Below, one piece after another: positions 1 to 7,381 of a stretch of DNA of 31,156 bases. The stretch is taken from contig PMST01000667.1 of NCBI GenBank assembly GCA_003168295.1, forward strand, positions 1-31,156. Direction: 5' to 3'. The notes beneath the pieces were generated by a model. The model saw nothing but the letters and a program-made list of their open reading frames with translations, had not been told where the DNA came from and did not search any database. The stretch comes from Actinomycetota bacterium. Its GTDB lineage: Bacteria > Actinomycetota > Actinomycetes > Streptosporangiales > Streptosporangiaceae. The position numbers and the translations under genes are program-made. How positions within the stretch are numbered: the stretch's first letter is position 1; every line of letters starts with the position of its first letter.

Positions 1-514
1 TCCCGCGCACCGGATCCACCGCTAGGCCCGGATCTACCACGATAAATCCTGCCGCTGGGCATCGGGATCCGTGACGCCCGCGACTTAGATGACCGCTGGG
101 ACACGCGGGAACCTCAGGGAACAGGGGAACGCCTCGGCGCGAGCGGCAGTCGATTCGGCAATACAGAAGCCGCCGGGCGAGGTTCAGCGACATACGCACA
201 ATTTCGCGACGATACCGGCAGCAACCTCAGACGGCGGGCGACGGCGCGTCCTGGCCGATCCCGCGGGGATGTCCGGTGTGACGCGCCGGACCATGGGGGT
301 ATCTGCGCGAGGTGGGCGGAACCGCACGCAATTGCGTGACAGTCAAGTCACAAAAGGTTGCTTTTAGATCTTTTCCTTATCGACTTGTTGCGTTACTCTC
401 ACCGAGAGTCGACTCGCCGCAACCCCTAGCTAACCCGACATAAATCAACAAAGGTCTCTTAACGGGCACGACCTGCCCACTCGGGCTTCGCTACCGAGAA
501 GCTAAGGAGTTTGA
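1..514. other. Upstream region of the G1 peptidase, no convincing gene
   Basis: I see no supportable gene here; the one open frame (89-367, plus) has no recognisable motif and no ribosome site. The last 150 bases are AT-richer and look like promoter and leader for the peptidase. They hold a small hairpin (395-400 with 404-409, loop of 3), the 10-bp palindrome GAGTCGACTC at 406-415, and a 5-bp stem (480-484 with 494-498) just before the ribosome site. I could not assign a clear -35/-10 pair. Confidence 0.5.
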
Positions 515-1300
515 ATGCTACGACGATGGTGCATCCTCCTGGCCATGCTGGCCTTGGCGGCCGGTACAGCCCTCACCGCGAGCAGCGCGTCGGCTTCGAC
601 CACCGCGGGAACGTTCCGTCCCGGTGGACCGATTCACCTTGTAAGCGCCGCCAGCTCACATGCGCGCGGGATCAGCAACCAGGCCCAGAGCACGAACTGG
701 TCTGGCTATGCGGCCACGACCGGTACCTACACAAGCGTCTCGGCAAGCTGGACGCAGCCAGCCGGAAAGTGCTCATCCGGCGACCAGTACGCCGCCTTCT
801 GGGTCGGCCTTGACGGCTACTCAAGCAGCACGGTCGAGCAGACCGGCAGCGAGGTCGACTGCGTCGGGCGGACCGCCGAGTACTACGCCTGGTACGAGGC
901 GTACCCGGCTGCCTCCGAGGACTACAGCAACACCGTCAAGTCTGGTGACCACTTCAACGCCACGGTGACCTACGGCGGCAGCAACAAGTTCGCCCTGTAC
1001 ATCGCCGACACCACCCAGGGCTGGAGCCACACCACCACGGTAACCGTGCGCGGAGCGGCCCGCTCCTCCGCCGAGGTCATCGTCGAGGCGCCGTGCTGCA
1101 CCAACAGCGGCGGCATCCTGCCGCTAACCGACTTCGGCACGGTAAGCCTCACAGGCTCCGAGGCCAACGGCTCCGCCCTCGGCAACGCCGGCGGCGTGAC
1201 CGGGATCACCATGATTGATAACGAAGGACGCGACAAGGACACCGTCTCCTCGCTCAGCGGCGGAGAGAACTTCAGTGCCACCTGGGTTCGCAGCAACTAG
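515..1300 (+). CDS. Secreted G1-family (eqolisin) glutamic endopeptidase
   Basis: The 261-residue product is a predicted exported acid endopeptidase of MEROPS family G1, a family best known from fungi (scytalidoglutamic peptidase) but also present in actinobacteria. Residues 1-27 form a Sec signal peptide (MLRR, an Ala/Leu core, then SSASAS). The mature part shows the family marks in order: NWSGYA (61-66), FWVGLDG (95-101), EQTGSE with the expected catalytic Gln109, YYAWYEAYP (123-131), and AEVIVEAP with the expected catalytic Glu191. DFGTV follows at 206-210. Cys87/Cys116 and the Cys194-Cys195 pair could form disulfides. The length fits a signal peptide plus catalytic domain without a long propeptide. 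The start is fixed by AAGGAG at 504-509, five bases before the ATG. It appears monocistronic, closed by the hairpin at 1341-1373. The family call is firm; the pH optimum and substrate are not readable. Confidence 0.9.
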   Translation: MLRRWCILLAMLALAAGTALTASSASASTTAGTFRPGGPIHLVSAASSHARGISNQAQSTNWSGYAATTGTYTSVSASWTQPAGKCSSGDQYAAFWVGLDGYSSSTVEQTGSEVDCVGRTAEYYAWYEAYPAASEDYSNTVKSGDHFNATVTYGGSNKFALYIADTTQGWSHTTTVTVRGAARSSAEVIVEAPCCTNSGGILPLTDFGTVSLTGSEANGSALGNAGGVTGITMIDNEGRDKDTVSSLSGGENFSATWVRSN

Positions 1301-1340
1301 ATCACGCTGGGAGCTCTTCTGACCCCTCGCTAATCAGCAC

Positions 1341-1373
1341 GCTGGCCCGGCCGCTATTGGCGGCCGGGCCAGT
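1341..1373 (+). terminator. Strong hairpin terminator after the G1 peptidase
   Basis: A perfect 12-bp inverted repeat pairs CTGGCCCGGCCG (1342-1353) with its complement at 1361-1372. One further C-G pair closes a 5-base loop. It lies about 40 bases after the peptidase stop. There is no T-run behind it, which is common for actinobacterial terminators. Confidence 0.75.
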
Positions 1374-1649
1374 GGACGTCAGGCGCTCGTTGAACCGGTT
1401 TTTCGCACGAATCAGTTGAGGGTGGCCAGGCGGTCGGATCCGGGCGGTTCTAGTTGATCGCCGGGATACGGGGCCGGACAGAAGGGGTTCTTTCGCCAAT
1501 CGTCCCTTTACCGCACATTTAGGGGTAATTGCCGATATTGTGAGGGTCAGCTGTCGACGGATGGGGAATGTCGGCTATCCGGGGCCTGACCGTCGCGCGG
1601 ATCTGTGGTATGTGTAATTCCTGCGATTGGGTGCGAGCTGGCACGATGT
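1374..1649. other. Intergenic region before the kinase gene
   Basis: No gene is supported here. The stretch around 1500-1560 is AT-richer and is the likely promoter of the kinase gene, but no clear -35/-10 pair stands out. In-frame GTG codons begin at 1605, but the 15 codons before 1650 encode nothing resembling the kinase family. Confidence 0.4.
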
Positions 1650-3746
1650 ATGACAGTGGGTGGGGGTGACCAGTTGGCTGCGCTGCAAGCGGGCGATCCT
1701 CAGCGCGTAGGACCCTACGTGCTGCTTGGCAGGCTTGGTAGCGGCGGAATGGGCCGGGTTTACCTCGCCCGATCGCCGGGCGGCCGCATGGTGGCGGTGA
1801 AGGTGATCCGTGCGAACCTGGCCGAGGACGCTGGCTTCCGAGCCAGGTTCGCCCGTGAGGTGGCCGCCGCGCGCAAGGTAGGCGGCCTGTTCACCGCCCA
1901 GGTCGTCGACGCTGACCTAGACGGGCCGGTGCCCTGGCTGGTCACCGCCTACGTGCCCGGCACGTCGCTTTCGGACGCGGTCGAGCAGCAGGGACCCCTG
2001 CCGCCCCAGTCGGTGCTGGCACTGGCCGCGGGGCTGGCCGAAGGGGTGAGCGCGATCCACGCGGCGGGCGTCATTCATCGTGACCTCAAGCCCTCGAACG
2101 TGCTGCTGGCCCAGGACGGACCGCGGATCATCGACTTCGGCATTTCCTCCGCCGCCGAAGCCACGTCGCTGACTGGCACCGGCTACATGATCGGCTCACC
2201 CGGCTTCATGTCACCCGAGCAAGCCGAAGGGCTCACCGTCGGCCCGGCCAGCGACATCTTCAGCCTGGCCGGCGTGCTCATTTACGCCGCTCGGGGTGAA
2301 GGTCCCTTCGGCCTCGGCGACACCGCCGCGTTGCTCTATCGCGTCGTGCACGGCGCGCCGAACATCGATCAGATCCCGGCCAACATCCGGCCTCTGATCA
2401 GGCGAAGCCTGTCCCGGGACGCCAAACAACGGCCCACGGCGACGGAGTTTCTCGTCGAGCTCTCGGCCGCGTACCCGTCGGCCGCCGACCTGTCCGACTG
2501 GCTGCCGCCCCGGCTCCTGGGCCTGTCCGGGCAGCGGGCCGCGTCGGGCGACACCGGCTCTTACCAGCCGGGCCTGGCGGGCACCTTCGGCCCTGCGTTC
2601 AATGCCGTGGCGGCAGACGCCGGCGGAGTTGCCGGGCCCGGTGGGGTTGCCGGATCTATCGTGGCCGCGGCAGGCACCGAAGGCACCTCCACCAGCAGCA
2701 ACGCCACGACCGGCAGCAGCGCTACGACCGGACCGCCGACGCAGATGTCGACGCCGCAGACACCGCCGCCGCCCACTCAGGCAACGCCGCACGTGCCGGG
2801 GCTCCCAGGCGTCGACAGTTATTCAAGCGCATCAGGGAGTCCGGGCCAGCAGGGGTATCCGGGCCAGCAGGGCTACCCCGGTCAGCAGGGGTATTCCGGC
2901 CCGCAGGGGTCCTCGGGAGCTCAGCAGTACCCTGCGCCGCAGGGTTATTCCACCGGCCAGGGCGATCCGGTCGCACCTGGGGGATCCGGGTTTCAGGGAG
3001 GCCCCGGCAACCAGTGGTGGGCAGCCCAGCAGCCGGGCGAGGCGTACGCGGGCATGCCGCAGCCCCTTGTTCCCGGCGGCCAGGCCGGATCCGGGGTACC
3101 AGGGACCGGTCAGCGGTACACCCCGCCCACGCGGTCCGGCCAGCCCCGCAAGCGGCCGCGCTGGCTACTGCCCGCGGGCGGCGCCGCGGTCGTTCTGGTC
3201 GTGGTTGTCGTACTGGTCCTCGCGCTTGGCGGTAATTCCCCTAAGCCGGCCGCGGCCAGGCAGAGCACCACCCCGACCTCGAGCCCACGCGTGAGCCCGA
3301 GCCGGAGCACCTCCCCCACCGCTAACGCGACGCCTACGACGGGGAACCTGCAACTCACCCAGTTCCAGGTCGGTGACTGCCTGACGGGTTCGAACATGGA
3401 CCTCAACACCAATACCCCGTGGCCGAAGATAACCCAGGCGGTGCCATGCAGCCAGTCCCACACCGCGGAAGTGTTCTACGCGAACACCGGGTTCTGGGCC
3501 AAAGGCGGCGCGTATCCAGGTAATAGCACCATTAGCAAGGATGCCAACGCGGAGTGCGACGCCGCGTTTTCGTCCTACGACGGAATCGCGTATTCCAAAT
3601 CGATGTACACCTGGACCAACATTGTGCCGGACTCGTCAACCTGGCCGACCGGTGACCGGGCGCTGCATTGTGTCGCCTATTACGCGACGCCTGATCATCC
3701 GGCCGGCGCGACTATCAAAGGATCTATCAAGGGCACTCGCAAGTAG
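1650..3746 (+). CDS. Transmembrane Ser/Thr protein kinase (PknB type) with septum-formation-like outer domain
   Basis: The product (698 residues from ATG 1650; a GTG at 1605 would add 15) is a eukaryotic-type membrane kinase. In the kinase domain (about 20-275) I see the glycine loop GSGGMGRV (30-37), VAVK with Lys51, catalytic HRDLKPSN (143-150, Asp145), DFG (162-164) and a SPE in place of APE (188-190). A 200-residue Gly/Pro/Gln linker follows, containing GQQGYP repeats. One membrane helix (about 505-528) comes after a basic KRPRW stretch, so the kinase is inside. The outer part has a Ser/Thr/Pro stalk and a C-terminal domain (about 566-698) whose VGDC, VPC, HTAEV and GDRALHC pattern resembles the septum-formation domain family (Pfam Septum_form). 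I infer that it senses an envelope state and signals to cytoplasmic targets. It stands alone and faces the convergent oxidoreductase gene. The kinase call is firm; the outer-domain call is good but not certain. Confidence 0.9.
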   Translation: MTVGGGDQLAALQAGDPQRVGPYVLLGRLGSGGMGRVYLARSPGGRMVAVKVIRANLAEDAGFRARFAREVAAARKVGGLFTAQVVDADLDGPVPWLVTAYVPGTSLSDAVEQQGPLPPQSVLALAAGLAEGVSAIHAAGVIHRDLKPSNVLLAQDGPRIIDFGISSAAEATSLTGTGYMIGSPGFMSPEQAEGLTVGPASDIFSLAGVLIYAARGEGPFGLGDTAALLYRVVHGAPNIDQIPANIRPLIRRSLSRDAKQRPTATEFLVELSAAYPSAADLSDWLPPRLLGLSGQRAASGDTGSYQPGLAGTFGPAFNAVAADAGGVAGPGGVAGSIVAAAGTEGTSTSSNATTGSSATTGPPTQMSTPQTPPPPTQATPHVPGLPGVDSYSSASGSPGQQGYPGQQGYPGQQGYSGPQGSSGAQQYPAPQGYSTGQGDPVAPGGSGFQGGPGNQWWAAQQPGEAYAGMPQPLVPGGQAGSGVPGTGQRYTPPTRSGQPRKRPRWLLPAGGAAVVLVVVVVLVLALGGNSPKPAAARQSTTPTSSPRVSPSRSTSPTANATPTTGNLQLTQFQVGDCLTGSNMDLNTNTPWPKITQAVPCSQSHTAEVFYANTGFWAKGGAYPGNSTISKDANAECDAAFSSYDGIAYSKSMYTWTNIVPDSSTWPTGDRALHCVAYYATPDHPAGATIKGSIKGTRK
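2838..2915 (+). repeat. In-frame GQQGYP tandem repeat in the kinase linker
   Basis: About four imperfect 18-base units encode Gly-Gln-Gln-Gly-Tyr-Pro in the cytoplasmic linker between the kinase domain and the membrane helix. The later units decay to GPQGSS. Such tracts change copy number easily, so the linker length may vary between strains. Confidence 0.7.
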
Positions 3747-3807
3747 GTCGCCCGCCGGGCGGACGGGACGGGCGTTCAGCCCGCCGGAGGTAAGGGCCAG
3801 CGCCGCG

Positions 3808-5298
3808 TCATCGCGCGATAGGAGCGCTCACGGTGGGCCGCAGCCGGGCCGGGCTTATATCGGGCAGCTCGCGGACGCCGAACATGTCCCGCAAGGCGGT
3901 CAGCGCGGCGAGTTCGCCGCACCGGCCGTGCACGCCGGGGACCGGCGGGGTCGCCGACGAGCACAGGTAAAGCCCGCGGATCGGCGTGCGGTACGGATTC
4001 CACCTGGCCACCGGGCGCAGCACGGTCTGCCTGAGGGTCTGCATGCCGACGCCGATGTCACCGCCGACGTAGTTCGGGTTGCGCGCCTCCTCGCCGACGG
4101 CCGTCCGCACCGCCCGGGCCAGGACGAGGTCGCGGAAACCGGGCGCGAACCGCTCGATCTGCGCCTCGATCCGGCCGGTCATGTCCACGTCGGAGCCCGA
4201 CGGAACGTGACAGTAGGTCCATAGCGTGTGCCGGCCAGCCGGGGCCCGGGCCGGATCGGCGACGCCGGGCTGGACCACGAGCACATACGGGGCCTGTGGG
4301 TGCTTGCCCGCGGCCACCTCAGCCTCAGCCGCGGCTACCTGCTCGAACGGGCCGCCTAGGTGCAGCGTGCCGGCCCGGCGGCAGTCCTCATTGGTCCAGG
4401 GCACCGGGCCGGAAAGGGCGAAATCCACCTTGCAGACGCCGGGTCCGTACCGGAACCGGCGCAGCGCCGCGCGGTACCTGACCGGCAGCCGGTCACCGGC
4501 CAGCAGCGCGAGCGTCCGCGGGGAGACGTCGAGCAGGACGGTGCTCGCGGACGGCAGTTCGGACAGGGAACGCACCCACCGGCCGGTCTCGATGCTGCCG
4601 CCCGCGGCGATCAGCGCGTCCGCCATCGCATCGGTGATCCGGGCGCTGCCGCCCGCGACGACCGGCCAGCCCACCGCGTGCGCCAGCCCGATCAGCATCA
4701 GCCCGATCCCCGCCGTCGGGACGGCGGTGAGCGGCATCATCGCGTGGGCCGCGGCCCCGGCCATGATGGCCCGGGCCTCCTGGGTGTGCCAGCGCCTGGC
4801 CACGGTGGCAGCGGGCAGCACGGCACGGCGACCGTAGCCCGCGAGCGCGAGCGGATGCGCGGGCGGGCGGCGCAGCGGCGCGAGGATCGCCTGGCAGATC
4901 TCGTCCATATGATCCGTCATCGGGCCCAGCAGACGCTGGTAAGCACGGGCGTCTGCGCCCAGGCGGCCGGCCGTCTCGGCTACCGAGCGAGACACGATCG
5001 CGGCCCGGCCCCCGTCCAGCGGATGAGCGAACTCCACCTCGGGCCGCGCCAGCGTGACCCCGCGGGCGGCCAGGTCGAAACGCTGAAAGAACGGCGAAGC
5101 GACCGCCAGCGGGTGCGCCGCCGAGCAGACGTCATGCCAGAAACCGGGCAGGGTCAGCTCCTCGGTGCGGCAGCCGCCGCCGATACTCGGTGCGCCCTCG
5201 ATCACCTGCACCCGCAACCCGGCGGCGGCCATCGTGACCGCGGCGGCCAGGCCGTTCGGCCCGCTGCCGACGACTACTACGTCAAGTTCTGCCCGCAT
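3808..5298 (-). CDS. NAD(P)/FAD-dependent oxidoreductase, phytoene-desaturase-like (CrtI/COG1233)
   Basis: The 496-residue protein opens with a Rossmann FAD/NAD-binding motif, VVVGSGPNGLAAA (G11, G13, G16), followed by the acidic-end strand VIEGAPSIGGGCRT. The C-terminal end has the second flavin-contact block typical of this family, GLYLCSSATPPVPGVHGRCGE. Members include carotenoid desaturases and many uncharacterised actinobacterial amine-oxidase-like enzymes; the substrate cannot be read here. No carotenoid gene lies nearby, so a pigment role is not supported by context. It is the last gene of the minus-strand operon, starting 10 bases after the stop of its upstream neighbour with no visible ribosome site, which suggests translational coupling. 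It ends 61 bases from the convergent kinase gene. Confidence 0.85.
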   Translation of the reverse strand: MRAELDVVVVGSGPNGLAAAVTMAAAGLRVQVIEGAPSIGGGCRTEELTLPGFWHDVCSAAHPLAVASPFFQRFDLAARGVTLARPEVEFAHPLDGGRAAIVSRSVAETAGRLGADARAYQRLLGPMTDHMDEICQAILAPLRRPPAHPLALAGYGRRAVLPAATVARRWHTQEARAIMAGAAAHAMMPLTAVPTAGIGLMLIGLAHAVGWPVVAGGSARITDAMADALIAAGGSIETGRWVRSLSELPSASTVLLDVSPRTLALLAGDRLPVRYRAALRRFRYGPGVCKVDFALSGPVPWTNEDCRRAGTLHLGGPFEQVAAAEAEVAAGKHPQAPYVLVVQPGVADPARAPAGRHTLWTYCHVPSGSDVDMTGRIEAQIERFAPGFRDLVLARAVRTAVGEEARNPNYVGGDIGVGMQTLRQTVLRPVARWNPYRTPIRGLYLCSSATPPVPGVHGRCGELAALTALRDMFGVRELPDISPARLRPTVSAPIAR

Positions 5299-5308
5299 GA
5301 ACGGCTCG

Positions 5309-6163
5309 CTACCCGTTCGCCTGGCTCTTTATGCCGCGGGCGAGACGGCTCAGGCCGACCAGCGGAGCCGAGATCGTCTGCAGCACGCTGCGCACCATGG
5401 AGTTGTGCCAGACGTTTCGGGAGTGGCGCCACTGCCGTTTGGAGTCCACGCAGGTGCTGCGGGCCTCGACGCTCGGGTCAGGCAGTCCGAGCCGGCGCCC
5501 GAGCGCGGTCAGCGTCGCGGCCCAGAACTTGTCTTCCTTGCGGTGCCCGCCCAGGCTCATCGCGATCTCGTACAGGGGGTCGTTCGCGCGCATCAGAACC
5601 TGCGCCTGCACGGTGGTCACCTCGCCCGTACGCTCCGCGGAGAACGTGATCCAGCCGGCGAACATGTGACCCTGCGGCGTCATCAGCGTGAACGACTCGG
5701 CGTCGGCGTACAGGACGAAAACGCCGGTCGACAGCTTGACCCCGCCCCCGATGGCCAGGTCAAGCAGGGCGACGTCACCCGGATTGATCCCGGTCAGTGC
5801 GCCGGCGAAGCGGTTGCCTTTCGGCCAGAAGTCGGGGAAATGCTCGCGCCAGGTAGCGATCGCCTGTTCCGGCGTGATCTGGGACCCGGCGTCCATCCGG
5901 TAGGTCTTCTGCCACATCTTGCCGAAGCCCTGCACCGGACCGGTGAGCCGGCGGCCCGCGACGTTGGTCCCGCGAACCCCGGACCGGTGGTCGACCTCCA
6001 GGCGGTCCACCTTGCGGGCCCAGCTGGCCGAGTCCCGCGGCGGCGCCGCCTGAGCCACCTCAGGCGGCGGGACCGCGCCCGGGGGCGGGGCCGCGGCCTC
6101 GCGGGCGCTCAGCCCGATCTCATCGGCCGTGGCTACCTTGTCCGGGCCTGCTGTCTCTGTCAT
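5309..6163 (-). CDS. Conserved-looking protein of unknown function
   Basis: This 284-residue soluble protein has no signal peptide or membrane helix. Residues 1-45 are Ala/Pro-rich and probably disordered. The rest looks like a folded domain containing GKMWQKTYRM, a TWREHFPDFWPKGNRF stretch, LMTPQGHMFAGWITF and a C-terminal GGHRKEDKFWAATLTALGRRLG. The last part is faintly like the DUF1990/SRPBCC-type lipid-binding folds, but I would not name it on that basis. The start is supported by AGAGGA about seven bases upstream. It lies 10 bases after the second STAS gene and 10 bases before the oxidoreductase gene, so all three are probably co-transcribed. The unknown protein may work with the oxidoreductase on a hydrophobic substrate; this is inference from position only. 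Confidence 0.75.
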   Translation of the reverse strand: MTETAGPDKVATADEIGLSAREAAAPPPGAVPPPEVAQAAPPRDSASWARKVDRLEVDHRSGVRGTNVAGRRLTGPVQGFGKMWQKTYRMDAGSQITPEQAIATWREHFPDFWPKGNRFAGALTGINPGDVALLDLAIGGGVKLSTGVFVLYADAESFTLMTPQGHMFAGWITFSAERTGEVTTVQAQVLMRANDPLYEIAMSLGGHRKEDKFWAATLTALGRRLGLPDPSVEARSTCVDSKRQWRHSRNVWHNSMVRSVLQTISAPLVGLSRLARGIKSQANG

Positions 6164-6173
6164 GGCATGTCCT

Positions 6174-6530
6174 CTATCTCACGACGCCGTGCAGCGCCGA
6201 TTCCTCGCTGTCATAGATGGTGATGGCCTCGTCGAGCCTGGTCAGCTCGAAGATCTCCCGGTAGTGCTCGCTCAGCCCGTAGGCCGCGAGCTGCTGCCGC
6301 TGCCGGTTTGCCCGGACCAGCAGGGTGACGAGCATGCCGATGCCGCCGCTGTTCATGTACTCAAGTCCGCCGAAGTTCAGCACGAGCCTGCTGGTGGCAG
6401 TGCCGCCGGCCGCCTCGTAGGCCGACATCAGCACCGGCTCGCAGGCCGCGGTGACCTCGCCCCTGATATCGACGACGGCCGTGGTTTCGCCGAACCGCCG
6501 GACGTCCATCGTGATCGCTGGTGCGTTCAT
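6174..6530 (-). CDS. STAS-domain anti-sigma factor antagonist (second copy)
   Basis: The 118-residue protein is a single STAS domain of the SpoIIAA/RsbV type. The strand VVDIRGEVTAA is followed by LVLNFGGLEYMNSGGIGML, where Ser61 sits at the place phosphorylated by the partner anti-sigma kinase. The C-terminal helix region contains LSEHYREIFELTRLDEAI. In partner switching the unphosphorylated antagonist binds the anti-sigma kinase and frees the sigma factor; the PP2C phosphatase resets it. It has a strong GGGAGGG ribosome site five to six bases upstream of its ATG. The preceding gene encodes a paralogue sharing the LSxHYREIF(E/D)(L/I)TRL block, so the pair looks like a local duplication followed by divergence. 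Confidence 0.92.
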   Translation of the reverse strand: MNAPAITMDVRRFGETTAVVDIRGEVTAACEPVLMSAYEAAGGTATSRLVLNFGGLEYMNSGGIGMLVTLLVRANRQRQQLAAYGLSEHYREIFELTRLDEAITIYDSEESALHGVVR

Positions 6531-6555
6531 CTGGTCCCTCCCTTTTCGCTTGCGT

Positions 6556-6924
6556 TTACGCTGTGCCGAGCTGGCTGACGGCGCCGTCGAGATCGGGGAA
6601 GAGCTCGATGAAGTCCGACAGCCTGGTGATATCGAAGATCTCGCGGTAGTGCGCGGACAGGCCGCTGGCGACGACCTTCCGGCGTTCGGCCCGCGCGCGG
6701 GCCAGCACGCTGACGATCAGCGCGATGCCGGTGGAGTTGATGTAATCCACCGCGGCGAAGTCGAGCACGACCGTGCCTATGTCAGCTGAATCGGCGCTGG
6801 CGGCGACGGCGCGTTTATAGGCGCCGGTCAGAACCTCGGCGGCGGACCCGTCGACCTCGCCCGCTAGCTCGATGACGGCGGCTCCGGGGAGGACCCGGGT
6901 CGTGGCCTCACACATGCTCGTCAT
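6556..6924 (-). CDS. STAS-domain anti-sigma factor antagonist (first copy)
   Basis: This 122-residue single STAS domain has AAVIELAGEVDGSAAE, then VVLDFAAVDYINSTGIALI with Ser64 as the expected phospho-acceptor, and the C-terminal LSAHYREIFDITRLSDFI block shared with the next gene. The ATG at 6924 has AGGAG six bases upstream and lies inside the end of the RsbW-like kinase gene (17-bp overlap), so antagonist and kinase are probably made in balanced amounts. Residues 43-50 are longer and more acidic here than in the second copy, and the phospho-site context differs (NSTG against NSGG). The two may therefore be phosphorylated at different rates. Function follows the SpoIIAA/RsbV family; the target sigma factor is unknown. 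Confidence 0.92.
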   Translation of the reverse strand: MTSMCEATTRVLPGAAVIELAGEVDGSAAEVLTGAYKRAVAASADSADIGTVVLDFAAVDYINSTGIALIVSVLARARAERRKVVASGLSAHYREIFDITRLSDFIELFPDLDGAVSQLGTA

Positions 6925-7381
6925 GTGCAGCTCCTGTCGTTCGCATGGTCAGCCAGATCGTGTGCCGCTGGCCGTCGGTCGTTATGTCCATCGCGTCGAC
7001 CATGTTGCGGATGAGGAACAATCCCCAGCCGCGGGGGCTCTGGTCGCCGTCCAGCTTCTTGACGAGATCGGGCTCCTCATGGTCGCCGTCGCCGGGGTGC
7101 GCCTCGCCGCCCTGGTCGCTGATAGCGACGGTGATGTCATCGCCGCTGCGGGTCACCTCGACCTCGACCGGGATCTCCGCACGGTTCCCGTTGCCGTGCT
7201 CGATCGCGTTCATGGTGGCCTCGGCGACCGCGGTCTTGAGCCGCTCGAGCCTGGCGTCGGACAGACCGCGGCCTTGCACCGTCCCGGCCACCCGGGCCAG
7301 CGCGAGGCGTTCGTTGCCTGGCTGGCTGGGCAACGTGAAGGCATCGAGCCTTTCCGGCGTAGGCCGGGTTACCTGTGTCAT
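6908..7381 (-). CDS. RsbW-like anti-sigma factor / serine kinase (HATPase_c_2)
   Basis: The 157-residue protein is a small GHKL ATPase of the SpoIIAB/RsbW type. These bind a sigma factor and phosphorylate a STAS antagonist. The N box is EATMNAIEHG (54-63, Asn58), the ATP-lid side has ISDQGG (87-92), and the G2 box is RGWGLFLIRN (117-126). The frame stays open upstream to 7537, but ATG 7381 is the better start: GGGAGG lies eight to ten bases ahead, and the ATG shares one base with the TAA of the phosphatase gene (TAATG), a classic coupled junction. An acidic insert (about 93-113, GDGDHEEPD) lies between the G1 and G2 boxes, where the ATP lid varies in this family. It overlaps the first STAS gene by 17 bases. 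Confidence 0.92.
   Translation of the reverse strand: MTQVTRPTPERLDAFTLPSQPGNERLALARVAGTVQGRGLSDARLERLKTAVAEATMNAIEHGNGNRAEIPVEVEVTRSGDDITVAISDQGGEAHPGDGDHEEPDLVKKLDGDQSPRGWGLFLIRNMVDAMDITTDGQRHTIWLTMRTTGAAHDEHV

Noticed and set aside
89..367. 92-codon plus-strand frame at the left edge
   Set aside because: No ribosome site, no recognisable motif, mixed composition; better read as non-coding upstream DNA.
1..514. Possible c-di-AMP (ydaO-type) riboswitch upstream of the secreted peptidase
   Set aside because: A CTAACCC string near 430 recalls that class, but the other conserved blocks are not found in the right order.
4360..5649. Long plus-strand frame opposite the oxidoreductase and unknown-protein genes
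   Set aside because: Arg/Gly/Ala/His-rich nonsense typical of antisense frames in high-GC DNA; the minus-strand genes have clear motifs.
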